Assembly: GCA_946999425.1 (NCBI GenBank) | Contig: CAMQDG010000031.1 | Location: forward strand, 1 to 17,488 | DNA length: 17,488 nt | Reading direction: 5' to 3' | Origin: an uncultured Peptoniphilus sp. | GTDB taxonomy: Bacteria > Bacillota > Clostridia > Tissierellales > Peptoniphilaceae | In this document: positions 7,031 to 14,695 of the stretch, in pieces | Numbering within the stretch: the first letter of the stretch is position 1 | Layout of the letters: the number at the start of each line of letters is the position of its first letter | Program-made: the position numbers and the translations under genes | The notes under the pieces: model-generated | The model's database searches: none | Told to the model about the DNA's origin: nothing | Seen by the model: only the letters and a program-made list of their open reading frames with translations

Positions 7031-7392
7031 TAACTAATTTTATTTATGGTCTTTGTTGCTTTTATATTACATAGGCCCAGAGCATTTTCATATATTATGT
7101 CATTTATTTTAACTGGGGCTTCTATTCTAAGTGATTTTATAAGTTTCATAAGTTCAAAAATTTTATCTTTTGGGATTTCCCTGTCTGTTCTTACGCTAAC
7201 AAGGGGCAGGTCTCCTTTTAGAACTCTAACTGATGTGCAGATTGTTCTTATGGGGTGAAAGACTTCGTTTTTTACAAAACCATCTCCCTTTGGGCAAAGA
7301 CCATGTTCTATTATTTCTACATTATCTTCATTTTTTTTGTAGGTAATTTGGCAGCCGTTTGGGCATAATATACAGATTAATTTTTCGGACAT
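7030..7392 (-). CDS. DUF1667 Cys-rich protein of a GlpAB-like flavin module
   Basis: This small protein of 120 residues belongs to DUF1667, whose members usually follow a pair of flavoproteins like the two genes upstream here. Four cysteines, Cys7-x2-Cys10-x3-Cys14 and Cys33 in GLCPKGDG, form a likely Fe-S or zinc site. The rest resembles the molybdopterin/ferredoxin-like 'HPIRTICTSVRV' segment common to the family. It has no signal peptide or membrane helix. It overlaps the upstream gene by 16 nt, with GGAGG about 8 nt before the ATG, so it is translationally coupled. The proposed role is electron transfer to or assembly of the oxidoreductase; this is inference. Confidence 0.85.
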   Translation of the reverse strand: MSEKLICILCPNGCQITYKKNEDNVEIIEHGLCPKGDGFVKNEVFHPIRTICTSVRVLKGDLPLVSVRTDREIPKDKIFELMKLIKSLRIEAPVKINDIIYENALGLCNIKATKTINKIS

Positions 7393-8615
7393 AGGAAAAC
7401 CTCCAAATCAACAGATTCTTTAATTACATTTTCGGGAATTTTTATTTGTATCATTTCAGCAGGTATGGCTTTTCTTGCTGATATTTTTTTTATTTCCTTT
7501 TCTCCTTGTTTAATTATTATTTTTACATTTTCCATGGGCCTTCTAACTCTGAAAGAAATTGTTGCTTCTTCATTTGCCACAAGGCTTTGGGGAAGGATAT
7601 AGGATATGTTTGAATCAGTTTTAATATTTACAAGTTCTGTATTTTCTTTTTCATTTTCTTCTAAATATTTACAAATACTTGTTGCTGCTCTTTCTGCTTC
7701 ATCTGATACCTTATCTACTAAATCGTGAACTTGCAAGACATTTCCTGCTGCAAAGATACCTTTTACATTTGTTTCGTAATTGGATTTTATTTGAGGTCCC
7801 TTGGTTTTTGGATCTATAAGGACTCCTGCCATTTTTGAAAGTTCATTTTCTGGTATAAGACCTACTGACAAAATAAGGGTATCGCAGGAATAAAATTTTT
7901 CGCTATTTGGAATTATATTTCCATTTTCATCAAGGTCTTCCAGGCTTATTCCTTCAATTCGGTTTTTTCCGTGAATTTGTGAAATTGATTTGTTAAGTAA
8001 AAGGGGAATATTATAGTCCCTTAAACATTGCAAAACATTTCTTGGAAGGCCTGCTGGGTAAGAGTTTATTTCCACTACCATTTTTACATGGGCTCCTTCT
8101 AAGGTTAGTCTTCTTGCCATTATAAGACCTATATCTCCTGAGCCTAAGATGATTATTTCCTTGCCAACTTGGATGTTATGAAGGTTTACATAGTTTTGTG
8201 CAACTCCTGCTGTTAAAACTCCTGCTGGTCTTTCTCCAGGGATTGTAAGCATTCCGGCAGTTCTTTCTCTGCAACCCATGGCAAGTAGAATACTTTTTGC
8301 TTGTAATTTTTCTATGCCTTTTTTTGAAGCTATAGTTACTTCTTTATTTTCGTTAATTTCAAGAACCATGGTATTGAGGAGATATTTAATATTAAGTTTT
8401 TCTACTTGGTCTATATATAGGGAGGCATATTCAGGTCCTGTTAGGGATTGTTTAAATTTGCTTAAACCAAAGCCATCATGAATACATTGGTTAAGGATTC
8501 CACCTAAGTGGTTTTCTCTTTCGATTATTAATATATTATCTAAATTTCTTTTTTTTAGTTCAACTGCAGCGGCAAGTCCTGCAGGGCCGCCACCGATTAT
8601 TATTGCATCAATCAT
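7377..8615 (-). CDS. FAD/NAD(P)-dependent oxidoreductase (GlpB/NADH-oxidase-like subunit)
   Basis: This is a flavoprotein of the pyridine nucleotide-disulphide reductase fold. FAD-binding GGGPAG is at residues 8-13, and a second dinucleotide site ILGSGDIG at ~158-163 should bind NAD(P)H. Conserved NQCIHDGFGL (Cys44) and MGCRERT (Cys115) match the subfamily paired with DUF1667. The classic adjacent CxxC redox pair of thioredoxin or lipoamide reductases is absent. About 70 C-terminal residues after the FAD/NAD core are extra and probably beta-rich. It starts directly after the upstream dehydrogenase stop (TAAATG) with GGGAGA 5 nt before, so the subunits are co-made. It likely passes electrons between the partner dehydrogenase and NAD. 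Confidence 0.87.
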   Translation of the reverse strand: MIDAIIIGGGPAGLAAAVELKKRNLDNILIIERENHLGGILNQCIHDGFGLSKFKQSLTGPEYASLYIDQVEKLNIKYLLNTMVLEINENKEVTIASKKGIEKLQAKSILLAMGCRERTAGMLTIPGERPAGVLTAGVAQNYVNLHNIQVGKEIIILGSGDIGLIMARRLTLEGAHVKMVVEINSYPAGLPRNVLQCLRDYNIPLLLNKSISQIHGKNRIEGISLEDLDENGNIIPNSEKFYSCDTLILSVGLIPENELSKMAGVLIDPKTKGPQIKSNYETNVKGIFAAGNVLQVHDLVDKVSDEAERAATSICKYLEENEKENTELVNIKTDSNISYILPQSLVANEEATISFRVRRPMENVKIIIKQGEKEIKKISARKAIPAEMIQIKIPENVIKESVDLEVFLCPKN

Positions 8616-10079
8616 TTATATCTCCCTTACATTAGATGGAAACATATTTGTATTTTCGTTGCCATAAAGGATGTCTTCATCTTTTAAATTTTTCTCTTCT
8701 TTTATCATTTCTTCAATTCTCATTTGACAGTAGCCTCCTTGGCATAGACCTGTCATAGCTCTTGTTCTATATTTAATGGATTTGAAACTGCATCTGCCTA
8801 AGGGATTGTTAATGGCATTTAAGATTTCTGCCTTTGAAACGTGCTCGCATCTACAAATAATTTCTCCAAAATCTGGATTATTTTTGATGGCCTCTTTTTT
8901 TTCTTCAAAGGTCATGTGAGAAAATTTTTTCCTTTCAGGCATTTTGCTTATGAAATTTTCTTTTTCTTCCAATTTTATTCTATCTTTTATTAATTTAAGA
9001 ACATATTGGGCTATGGGAACTGCAGCAGTTAGTCCGGGAGATTCGATTCCAATTAAGTTTACGAAATTTTTAACTTCATCTTTAATTTCAATTTTGAAGT
9101 CTTGAATAATATTATTTTCGTCAACCCATTTAGGCAGTATTCCCGCATAGGTTCTGATGAAATCTTTTCTATAAACCCTATTCCACAAATCGTTGGCACT
9201 TTTAGCAAGGCCTTCCACTCCAATTTTTGAAACTGTATAGTCTGTAAAATCAGAAACAGTTTCTGCGTTGGGGCCTACTAAAACATTACCGTCAACTGTA
9301 TTTGTAACATGGATTCCCATATAAGTATTGCTTGGTACTGGATAAACAGGCATGGGCAGATCTTTGCCACATTCTTTGTTAAGAATTATATATTCTCCCT
9401 TTGATCCTATTACCTTATAGGAATCTATGCCCATCATTTTTGAAATTTTTCCACAGTTAAGACCTGCAGAGTTTATTATCCATTTACTTCTAAAAGAGTT
9501 TTTTGGACTTTTAATTTTATAAAACTCTTCTTCCTTTTCAATGTCTATTACTTCTTCATTAAAAACAAAAGACACTCCGTTTAAATGGGCATTTTCTGCT
9601 AAGGCAATGTTAAATAAAAAGGGATCTGTTATTCCACTGTTGTGAGAAAAAACTGCATAATTTCCAATGGTGTAGGGCACTATATTTGCAATTTTTTCTT
9701 GACCGCAAATTAGCTCCATGTTTTTAACTCCATTGGCTTCTCCTTGTTTTAAAACTCTTTTTAAAGTTTCTAAGTCTTCTTGGCTTTTTCCCACAAGTAA
9801 TTTTCCACATCTTTTAAAGGGAAAACTTAAATCTTTGGACAATTGGTCAAACATAAGATTTCCCTTTAAACAAAAGATATTTTTTAAACTGCCTGTATCG
9901 TAGGAAAAACCTGCGTGGACAACTCCTGAGTTTCTACCGCTTGTTTCAAAACAAAGATCGTTGTTTTTTTCAATAACAAGGACTTTGCAATTGTATTTTG
10001 AAAGTTCTCTTGCTATGGCACTTCCTAGGACTCCGCCACCAATTATGGCAAAATCATAAATTATATTTTTTTCCTTCAT
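8616..10079 (-). CDS. DAO-fold FAD dehydrogenase with C-terminal [2Fe-2S] domain (GlpA/LhgO-like)
   Basis: This is a two-domain flavin dehydrogenase of about 487 residues. The N-terminal GGGVLGSAIA motif binds FAD, and RNSGVVHAG is typical of the DAO family that includes glycerol-3-phosphate dehydrogenase GlpA and L-2-hydroxyglutarate oxidase. The C-terminus has a BFD-like [2Fe-2S] domain with Cys409-x-Cys411 and Cys446-x4-Cys451. No membrane anchor is seen. I start it at the second ATG (10079), 6 nt after AGG; the ATG at 10085 abuts that site. It heads an operon with the two downstream genes. The substrate is not deducible: a 2-hydroxy acid, sugar acid or polyol phosphate all fit. The absence of glycerol kinase or transporter genes nearby argues against ordinary glycerol metabolism. 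Confidence 0.87.
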   Translation of the reverse strand: MKEKNIIYDFAIIGGGVLGSAIARELSKYNCKVLVIEKNNDLCFETSGRNSGVVHAGFSYDTGSLKNIFCLKGNLMFDQLSKDLSFPFKRCGKLLVGKSQEDLETLKRVLKQGEANGVKNMELICGQEKIANIVPYTIGNYAVFSHNSGITDPFLFNIALAENAHLNGVSFVFNEEVIDIEKEEEFYKIKSPKNSFRSKWIINSAGLNCGKISKMMGIDSYKVIGSKGEYIILNKECGKDLPMPVYPVPSNTYMGIHVTNTVDGNVLVGPNAETVSDFTDYTVSKIGVEGLAKSANDLWNRVYRKDFIRTYAGILPKWVDENNIIQDFKIEIKDEVKNFVNLIGIESPGLTAAVPIAQYVLKLIKDRIKLEEKENFISKMPERKKFSHMTFEEKKEAIKNNPDFGEIICRCEHVSKAEILNAINNPLGRCSFKSIKYRTRAMTGLCQGGYCQMRIEEMIKEEKNLKDEDILYGNENTNMFPSNVREI

Positions 10080-10110
10080 ATTCATCCTACCATTTTATAT
10101 ATTTTATTGA

Positions 10111-10139
10111 ATTTTACCATAAAAAAATAGAGCGTTCAA
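10111..10139 (-). promoter_or_regulatory. Predicted sigma-A promoter of the flavin oxidoreductase operon
   Basis: On the minus strand TTGAAC (10139-10134), a 17-bp spacer and TAAAAT (10116-10111) fit a good promoter, with transcription starting near 10104. It lies in the 68-nt gap after the regulator gene, so the flavin operon need not depend on read-through. Two direct ATGGTA copies, one just before the -10 and one next to the ribosome site, are the only repeat I see there. Confidence 0.7.
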
Positions 10140-10147
10140 TATTTTTC

Positions 10148-10831
10148 TTAAAATTCATCCGACCTTTCCTTGGAAAATCTTTCCTTATTGAAAAGTATGT
10201 GATAAGTCATAATTTCTTTAGCATCATTAGATTTTTTATTTTTTATAGCATCAAAGATTTTTTTATGAGAGATTAAAGTATTTTCGTATTCTGTTGTTAA
10301 AGCTTCCTGAGAAAAAACTTTAATAGTTTCATTTAAAATAGGTATAAGTTTTGCAATAATAATATTTTGAGTCATTTTTGCAATTAGCCCATGAAATTCT
10401 TGGTCATATTCCAAAAAGTCATTTTTCTTTTTTATTTGTTTTTCCATTTTTGTCAAAATTTCTTCCAATTCTTCTATTTGGGCAGGACTTGCATTTTGAG
10501 CAGCCAAAGAAGCTATTTCCGGTTCTAAAATGTATCTTAAATCTAAGATGTCCTTTACTAATTTTTTTCTGTCTTTTATAAATAATAGGCCTAAAGGATC
10601 ATCGCTTATGCCAGTTTGTTCAGCCACATAAGTTCCTGATCCTTGCTTTATATAAATTATATTTCTGCTACTTAAAATTTTTAAAGCCTCTCTTAAAGAA
10701 TTTCTACTCACTTTAAAAAGTTCCATCAATTCTTTTTCATTAGGTAATTTGTCGTCAGCTTTTAAATTGGAGTCCTTAATCATCTTAATTATTTTTTCTG
10801 AAATAAGTTCCGGTATAGATTTATCTTCCAT
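10148..10831 (-). CDS. GntR/FadR-family transcriptional regulator (FCD domain)
   Basis: This is a ligand-responsive DNA-binding regulator of 227 residues. The N-terminal winged helix-turn-helix spans about residues 5-70, with KLPNEKELMELFKVSRNSLREAL as its core and the wing at QGSGTYV. The helical FCD ligand domain has the usual metal and ligand residues Asp143, His147, His189 and His211. GGAGGG 5 nt before the ATG supports the start. It is upstream of and co-oriented with the flavin oxidoreductase operon, and divergent from a second GntR gene, so it most likely controls the flavin operon in response to its substrate acid. I could not identify its operator. Confidence 0.9.
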   Translation of the reverse strand: MEDKSIPELISEKIIKMIKDSNLKADDKLPNEKELMELFKVSRNSLREALKILSSRNIIYIKQGSGTYVAEQTGISDDPLGLLFIKDRKKLVKDILDLRYILEPEIASLAAQNASPAQIEELEEILTKMEKQIKKKNDFLEYDQEFHGLIAKMTQNIIIAKLIPILNETIKVFSQEALTTEYENTLISHKKIFDAIKNKKSNDAKEIMTYHILFNKERFSKERSDEF

Positions 10832-10850
10832 AAATTCCCTCCTTTTTTAC

Positions 10851-10861
10851 ATTATATTATA
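10851..10861 (-). promoter_or_regulatory. Candidate -10 region of the FadR-type regulator
   Basis: Two overlapping TATAAT hexamers on the minus strand (10861-10856 and 10856-10851) lie 20-30 nt before the start codon. The -35 region is poor, so basal expression may be low or activator-dependent. Confidence 0.4.
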
Positions 10862-10882
10862 GGGAGAAAATAAAAGAAATGT

Positions 10883-10911
10883 TTGAAAAGGTTGGCTTTA
10901 AGTAATATACT
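10883..10911 (+). promoter_or_regulatory. Predicted promoter of the second GntR regulator
   Basis: TTGAAA (10883-10888), a 17-bp spacer and TATACT (10906-10911) form a near-consensus promoter with a start near 10918. The -10 lies inside the 16-nt candidate operator at 10903-10918, which suggests autoregulation. Confidence 0.75.
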
Positions 10912-10918
10912 AATATAT
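10903..10918. promoter_or_regulatory. Candidate GntR operator, copy 1
   Basis: TAATATACTAATATAT occurs here and, as its exact reverse complement, at 11700-11715. The sequence is a near-palindrome (AATATA-N4-TATATT). In this copy it covers the -10 of the gntR gene. Two copies in two adjacent promoter regions, both overlapping promoter elements or the start site, make an operator for the local GntR protein likely. Confidence 0.6.
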
Positions 10919-10941
10919 ATCATAGGAGGGAGCTGATTTTT

Positions 10942-11622
10942 TTGGAAATATATGAAAGAAATTCCAATGAAAGTGCAAGGGATTACGCCTACAATATAAT
11001 TAAAGAAAATATTGTTAATCTCACTCTTAAACCAGGGGAGACCATAAGCGACATTAAAATTTCGGAATTGTTGGGAATAAGCAGAACTCCCATAAGAGAA
11101 GCTATAAATAAACTTAAAGATGAATCAAATATTATAGATGTTTATCCTCAAAGAGGAATGAGAGTTTCTTTAATTGACACTAAAATAGTTAATGAAACAA
11201 AATTTTTAAGACTTGCCCTGGAAAAGGAAATCATTAAAGTCGTATGCAAAGTGGCAAGGGAAGATGACATATTAAAACTTAAACAAATTTATTCTATGCA
11301 AGTTTTTTGCTATGAAAATGAAATTTTTAAGGATGCTTCAAGATTAGATAGCAATTTACACGGGCTTTTATATAAAATTGCGGATATGGAAAAACTTCAT
11401 AAAATGATAAAACCTGCCTTTATACATTATGACCGGGTAAGAAATTTGGAAATGTCAAAAGAGCATTTAAAAAATACCATTGAAGACCATAGAAGATTAA
11501 TTGAGGCAATAGAAAATAAAAACATTGATGAGGCAGTGGAGATTATGGATAGCCACTTAGGAAGATGGGAGGTAAATGAAAAAAAATTAAGGGAAAAATA
11601 TCCGGAGTATTTTGTGGAATAA
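10942..11622 (+). CDS. GntR-family regulator (FCD domain), likely controller of TRAP operon 2
   Basis: This is a 226-residue transcription factor. The winged helix-turn-helix is at about residues 10-75 (ISELLGISRTPIREAINKL, wing YPQRGMRV). The FCD domain carries Asp136, His140, His183 and His205. It begins with TTG at 10942; AGGAGGG lies 11 nt upstream, longer than usual, so translation may be modest. It is transcribed in the same direction as TRAP operon 2 but separated from it by 123 nt that hold that operon's own promoter and no clear terminator. A 16-nt near-palindrome in both promoters suggests that it represses itself and the transporter/dehydrogenase operon until a sugar acid binds. 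Confidence 0.88.
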   Translation: MEIYERNSNESARDYAYNIIKENIVNLTLKPGETISDIKISELLGISRTPIREAINKLKDESNIIDVYPQRGMRVSLIDTKIVNETKFLRLALEKEIIKVVCKVAREDDILKLKQIYSMQVFCYENEIFKDASRLDSNLHGLLYKIADMEKLHKMIKPAFIHYDRVRNLEMSKEHLKNTIEDHRRLIEAIENKNIDEAVEIMDSHLGRWEVNEKKLREKYPEYFVE

Positions 11623-11659
11623 GTTTCATAATAATTCAGACAAATGTTTTCTTTATTCG

Positions 11660-11688
11660 TTGACTTTTTTAGTAAAAAATGTTAATAT
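11660..11688 (+). promoter_or_regulatory. Predicted promoter of TRAP operon 2
   Basis: TTGACT (11660-11665) and TAATAT (11683-11688) are 17 bp apart, with a TG dinucleotide of an extended -10 just before. Transcription would start near 11695. A weak cre-like match (11 of 14 positions, 11652-11665) overlaps the -35 and is not convincing on its own. Confidence 0.65.
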
Positions 11689-11699
11689 AAAATCACGTA

Positions 11700-11715
11700 A
11701 TATATTAGTATATTA
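11700..11715. promoter_or_regulatory. Candidate GntR operator, copy 2
   Basis: This is the exact 16-nt reverse complement of the sequence at 10903-10918. The dyad AATATA-TTAG-TATATT (11699-11714) is symmetric at 14 of 16 positions. It lies just downstream of the predicted transcription start of TRAP operon 2, a position where a bound repressor would block elongation or promoter clearance. Confidence 0.6.
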
Positions 11716-11745
11716 TGCAATTTTTTACATATCGGGAGGTATTTT

Positions 11746-12792
11746 ATGAATTTAAAAAATTTTAAGAGAATTGCTTCATTAGGACTTGCCTTAGCACTTG
11801 TTGCTATACCAACAGGATGCGGAAATAAGAACAAGCAAGATCAAGGAGCAGGAAAAGATGCAGGAAAAGATGCCGGAGAAAAGCAAATAGTTTGGAAACT
11901 TAGTGACATTGTTACTGAAGACCACAACTGGAACTTAGGTGCAAAGGATTTCGCAGAAAGAGTTGAAGAAAAAACAGGCGGAAAGTTAAAAATTGATATC
12001 TATCCAAACTCAGAATTAGGATCTGAAATGGAAGCTTTAAATGGAATTCTTTCAGGAACTGTTGATATGACAATTTCAGCTGAATCTATGTCAAACTGGG
12101 CACCTTTAGCAGACCTTATGGCTGCACCTTATGCTTATAAAAATGAAGAACATATACAAAAAGTTTTATCAAGCGATGTTGGAGATAAGATTAAAAAGCA
12201 AATCGAAGAAAGTGGTTTCAAACCTTTAATGTATCAATTAAGAACACCAAGAAACTTAACTTCAAACAAACCTATCTCAACTCCTGAAGAAGCAAGAGGA
12301 TTAAAACTTAGATTATCAAATACTCCCCTTGCTATTAAATGTTGGGAAGCAGTTGGAGCAAATGTAAACGTAATGGCTCTTAATGAAGTATTTACAGCAT
12401 TAAACCAAGGCGTTATAGATTCACAAGAAAATCCTTACGACATGATTTACAATTCAAGTTTCTATGAAGTTCAAAAATACGCAAATGAAACTGAACACGT
12501 AGTAGGATATCTTTTCTTCATAGTTGGAGAAAAACAATTTAATGCACTTCCAGAAGAAATGCAAAAACAAGTTTTAGAAGCTGCAAGCGAATCACAAGAA
12601 GTTATTAACAAACTTTATTTCGATACAAAGAACGACTACAAGCAAAAACTTATTGAAAAAGGCATGATGATTAATGAAGATGTAGATAAAGATGCCTTTA
12701 GAAAAGCTATGGAACCTGCAATTAAAGAATACTTTGATGCAGACTCATACAAGATATATGAAGAAGTAGTTGAATTAGGAAAGGGTTTATAA
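11746..12792 (+). CDS. dctP: TRAP transporter substrate-binding lipoprotein (system 2)
   Basis: This is the solute-binding lipoprotein of the second TRAP transporter. The signal peptide ends in PTGC, so Cys25 should be lipidated; a Lys/Gly/Ala/Asp-rich linker follows. The mature part has the standard DctP pattern: DFAERVEEKTGGKLKIDIYP, ELGSE, the RTPRNLTSNKPI segment (Arg166, Arg169), GLKLRLS (Arg189) and EVFTALNQGVIDSQENP. This is close to the DctP clade that commonly binds hexuronates, and its neighbour is a sugar-acid dehydrogenase. GGGAGG about 7 nt before the ATG marks the start. It differs strongly from the first binding protein (4105), which suggests a different ligand. Confidence 0.92.
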   Translation: MNLKNFKRIASLGLALALVAIPTGCGNKNKQDQGAGKDAGKDAGEKQIVWKLSDIVTEDHNWNLGAKDFAERVEEKTGGKLKIDIYPNSELGSEMEALNGILSGTVDMTISAESMSNWAPLADLMAAPYAYKNEEHIQKVLSSDVGDKIKKQIEESGFKPLMYQLRTPRNLTSNKPISTPEEARGLKLRLSNTPLAIKCWEAVGANVNVMALNEVFTALNQGVIDSQENPYDMIYNSSFYEVQKYANETEHVVGYLFFIVGEKQFNALPEEMQKQVLEAASESQEVINKLYFDTKNDYKQKLIEKGMMINEDVDKDAFRKAMEPAIKEYFDADSYKIYEEVVELGKGL

Positions 12793-12793
12793 G

Positions 12794-12818
12794 AGGAAAA
12801 CGGCTTAGCCGTTTTCTT
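12794..12818 (+). terminator. Intercistronic hairpin between dctP and dctQ (system 2)
   Basis: GAAAACGGC (12796-12804), loop TTA and GCCGTTTTC (12808-12816) form a perfect 9-bp stem 3 nt after the dctP stop, extendable by two further pairs (one G.T). There is no long T-run after it, so it is more likely to stabilise an upstream dctP message or attenuate transcription than to stop it fully. It parallels the hairpin at 5144 in system 1. Confidence 0.6.
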
Positions 12819-12838
12819 ACTTTATAAGGAGGTTTATT

Positions 12839-13339
12839 TTGAAAAAACTTGATAGCTTTTTAGATAAAGTTTTATCTGTTATAACGGTTATACTTTATAT
12901 GGCTATGATAATTGTTGTTTTAATGCAAATAGCAGCAAGATATATGCCTTCTCTAACCTTAAGTTGGACAGAAGAATTAACAAGATTTATTTTCGTATTT
13001 ATAATAGCCCTTGGGGCACCCCTATCATTAAAATACAATGCTTTTGCAGATGTTGATTTAATTTATGAAAAATTTCCTAAGAATGCTAAAAAAATTTGCA
13101 TTTTTATAGATTTTCTTTTGATTTCAATATTTTTAGGAATTGTAATATATAGCGGATATTTATTTACAACTTTAGGTGGAAGATCAGTATCACCGGCTAT
13201 GAGATGGCCAATGTTTATCCATCACAGCACAATTTTATTTTTCGGAATATTTTCTCTATTTTACAGTGTTTTAAAATTAATAGACTTTTTGAAAGATTCC
13301 GACAAATCACTGGAACAATTTGATATTACACAAGATTAG
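12839..13339 (+). CDS. dctQ: TRAP transporter small membrane subunit (system 2)
   Basis: This is the DctQ subunit, 166 residues, with four hydrophobic segments: about 15-33, 50-67, 90-112 and 128-147. The motif SWTEELTRFIFVFIIALGAPLSLKYNAFADVD is the hallmark region between helices 1 and 2 in this family. The start is TTG at 12839, with AAGGAGG (12826-12832) 6 nt upstream. It follows the dctP hairpin, and dctM begins 28 nt later with its own ribosome site. Together with DctM it forms the membrane part of TRAP system 2. Confidence 0.92.
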   Translation: MKKLDSFLDKVLSVITVILYMAMIIVVLMQIAARYMPSLTLSWTEELTRFIFVFIIALGAPLSLKYNAFADVDLIYEKFPKNAKKICIFIDFLLISIFLGIVIYSGYLFTTLGGRSVSPAMRWPMFIHHSTILFFGIFSLFYSVLKLIDFLKDSDKSLEQFDITQD

Positions 13340-13367
13340 AGAAATTAATTATGGAGGATAAGAAATT

Positions 13368-14642
13368 ATGAGTGTATGGATAATGTTTATAATCTTTTTG
13401 ATTTTATTATTTACAAGAGTTCCTATTGCATATTCATTGGGAATATCCGCAGTAATTTATTTATTACTTGAAGGTATCCCTTTCAATATAGTAGCGGAAA
13501 AAATGTATGCAGGAATGGACTCATTTACCATGGTATGTATACCATCATTTATTTTAGCAGGAAACCTAATGAACACAGGAGGAATAACTAAGAGAATAGT
13601 TGCCTTTTGTAACGTGTTTGTAGGCCATATAAGAGGAGCTTTAGCTTATATAAATATCTTAGCATCAGTTCTTTTTGCAGGTATCTCAGGAACAGCCCTA
13701 GCAGATGTTGCATCCTTAGGATCAATGTTAATTCCTGCCATGAAAGACGAAGGATACGATGCAGACTTCTCTGTAGCAATTACAGCATCAACTTCAGTTG
13801 TAGGACCTATAATACCACCATCAGTACCTATGGTTATTGCAGGAACTTTAACAAACTTATCAATAGCTAAACTTTTCGTAGGCGGAATAATGCCGGGCTT
13901 AATAATGGGATTAGGCTTTATAATTCCAACATATTATATGGCTAAGAAAAGGAACTATCCTAAGCACGAAAGAGTTCCAATGAAAGAAAGAGTAAAAATT
14001 ATAAAAGACGTAATATGGGCTCTTCTTATGCCTTTAATACTTATGGTTGGAATTCTTTCAGGAATATTCACCCCTACAGAAGCATCAATAGTAACGGTAC
14101 TTTATGCCTTTGTAGTAGGTATATTTATTTATAAGGAAATAAAATTAAAAGATATTTTCCCAATTTTCAGAGATACTGTCATAGCAGCAGGCTCAGTTAT
14201 AATATTAGTAGGAATTGCAAATTTATTTGCATGGATTTTAACAAGTGAAAGAGTACCTCAAACAATAGCAAATGGAATTTTATCAATAACTGACAATCCT
14301 ATTTTAGTTATATTAATTATGAACATAGTTCTATTATTTACAGGTATGTTTATGGAATCCATAGCAGCAATTATAATTATGATTCCGGTTTTACTTCCCG
14401 TTGCAACAGCAATAGGAATGAGCCCAATACATTTTTCAATTATGGCAATACTAAACCTTATGATTGGACTTGTAACACCTCCCGTTGGACTTTGCTTAAC
14501 AACAGCAGCTCAAATAGGAAAAATATCAACAGGACGTGCAATAAAAGCAAATGCACCATTTTTAGTTGTATTAATATTAATTCTTGCTTTAGTATCATAC
14601 GTACCAGCAGTAACAACATTTTTACCGGGACTTATGAAGTAA
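13368..14642 (+). CDS. dctM: TRAP transporter large permease subunit (system 2)
   Basis: This is the DctM channel subunit, 424 residues, with about a dozen hydrophobic helices. Signature stretches are CIPSFILAGNLMNTGG near residue 61, FAGISGTALADVASLG near 103 and GPIIPPSVPMVIAG near 148, repeated in the second half as GIFTPTEAS and TPPVGLCL. GGAGG lies 10 nt before the ATG. Codon choice here is A-ending, unlike the T-ending uxuBA genes. It provides Na+-driven import of the sugar acid that the binding protein at 11746 captures. Confidence 0.95.
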   Translation: MSVWIMFIIFLILLFTRVPIAYSLGISAVIYLLLEGIPFNIVAEKMYAGMDSFTMVCIPSFILAGNLMNTGGITKRIVAFCNVFVGHIRGALAYINILASVLFAGISGTALADVASLGSMLIPAMKDEGYDADFSVAITASTSVVGPIIPPSVPMVIAGTLTNLSIAKLFVGGIMPGLIMGLGFIIPTYYMAKKRNYPKHERVPMKERVKIIKDVIWALLMPLILMVGILSGIFTPTEASIVTVLYAFVVGIFIYKEIKLKDIFPIFRDTVIAAGSVIILVGIANLFAWILTSERVPQTIANGILSITDNPILVILIMNIVLLFTGMFMESIAAIIIMIPVLLPVATAIGMSPIHFSIMAILNLMIGLVTPPVGLCLTTAAQIGKISTGRAIKANAPFLVVLILILALVSYVPAVTTFLPGLMK

Positions 14643-14654
14643 TTCTTTAGAATA

Positions 14655-14676
14655 TAAAAATCACATAAAAATCACA
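14655..14676. repeat. 11-bp perfect tandem repeat before the dehydrogenase
   Basis: TAAAAATCACA occurs twice head to tail in the 53-nt gap between dctM and the dehydrogenase gene. The period is one helical turn, so it could be a small regulator-binding site, but chance slippage in AT-rich DNA is equally likely. Confidence 0.5.
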
Positions 14677-14695
14677 GAGTATAAAAGGAGAGAAA

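Noticed and set aside
9998..10276. Plus-strand open frame across the gap between the flavin operon and the FadR-type gene
   Set aside because: It is a Phe-rich shadow of two minus-strand genes and covers a good minus-strand promoter; no ribosome site is seen.
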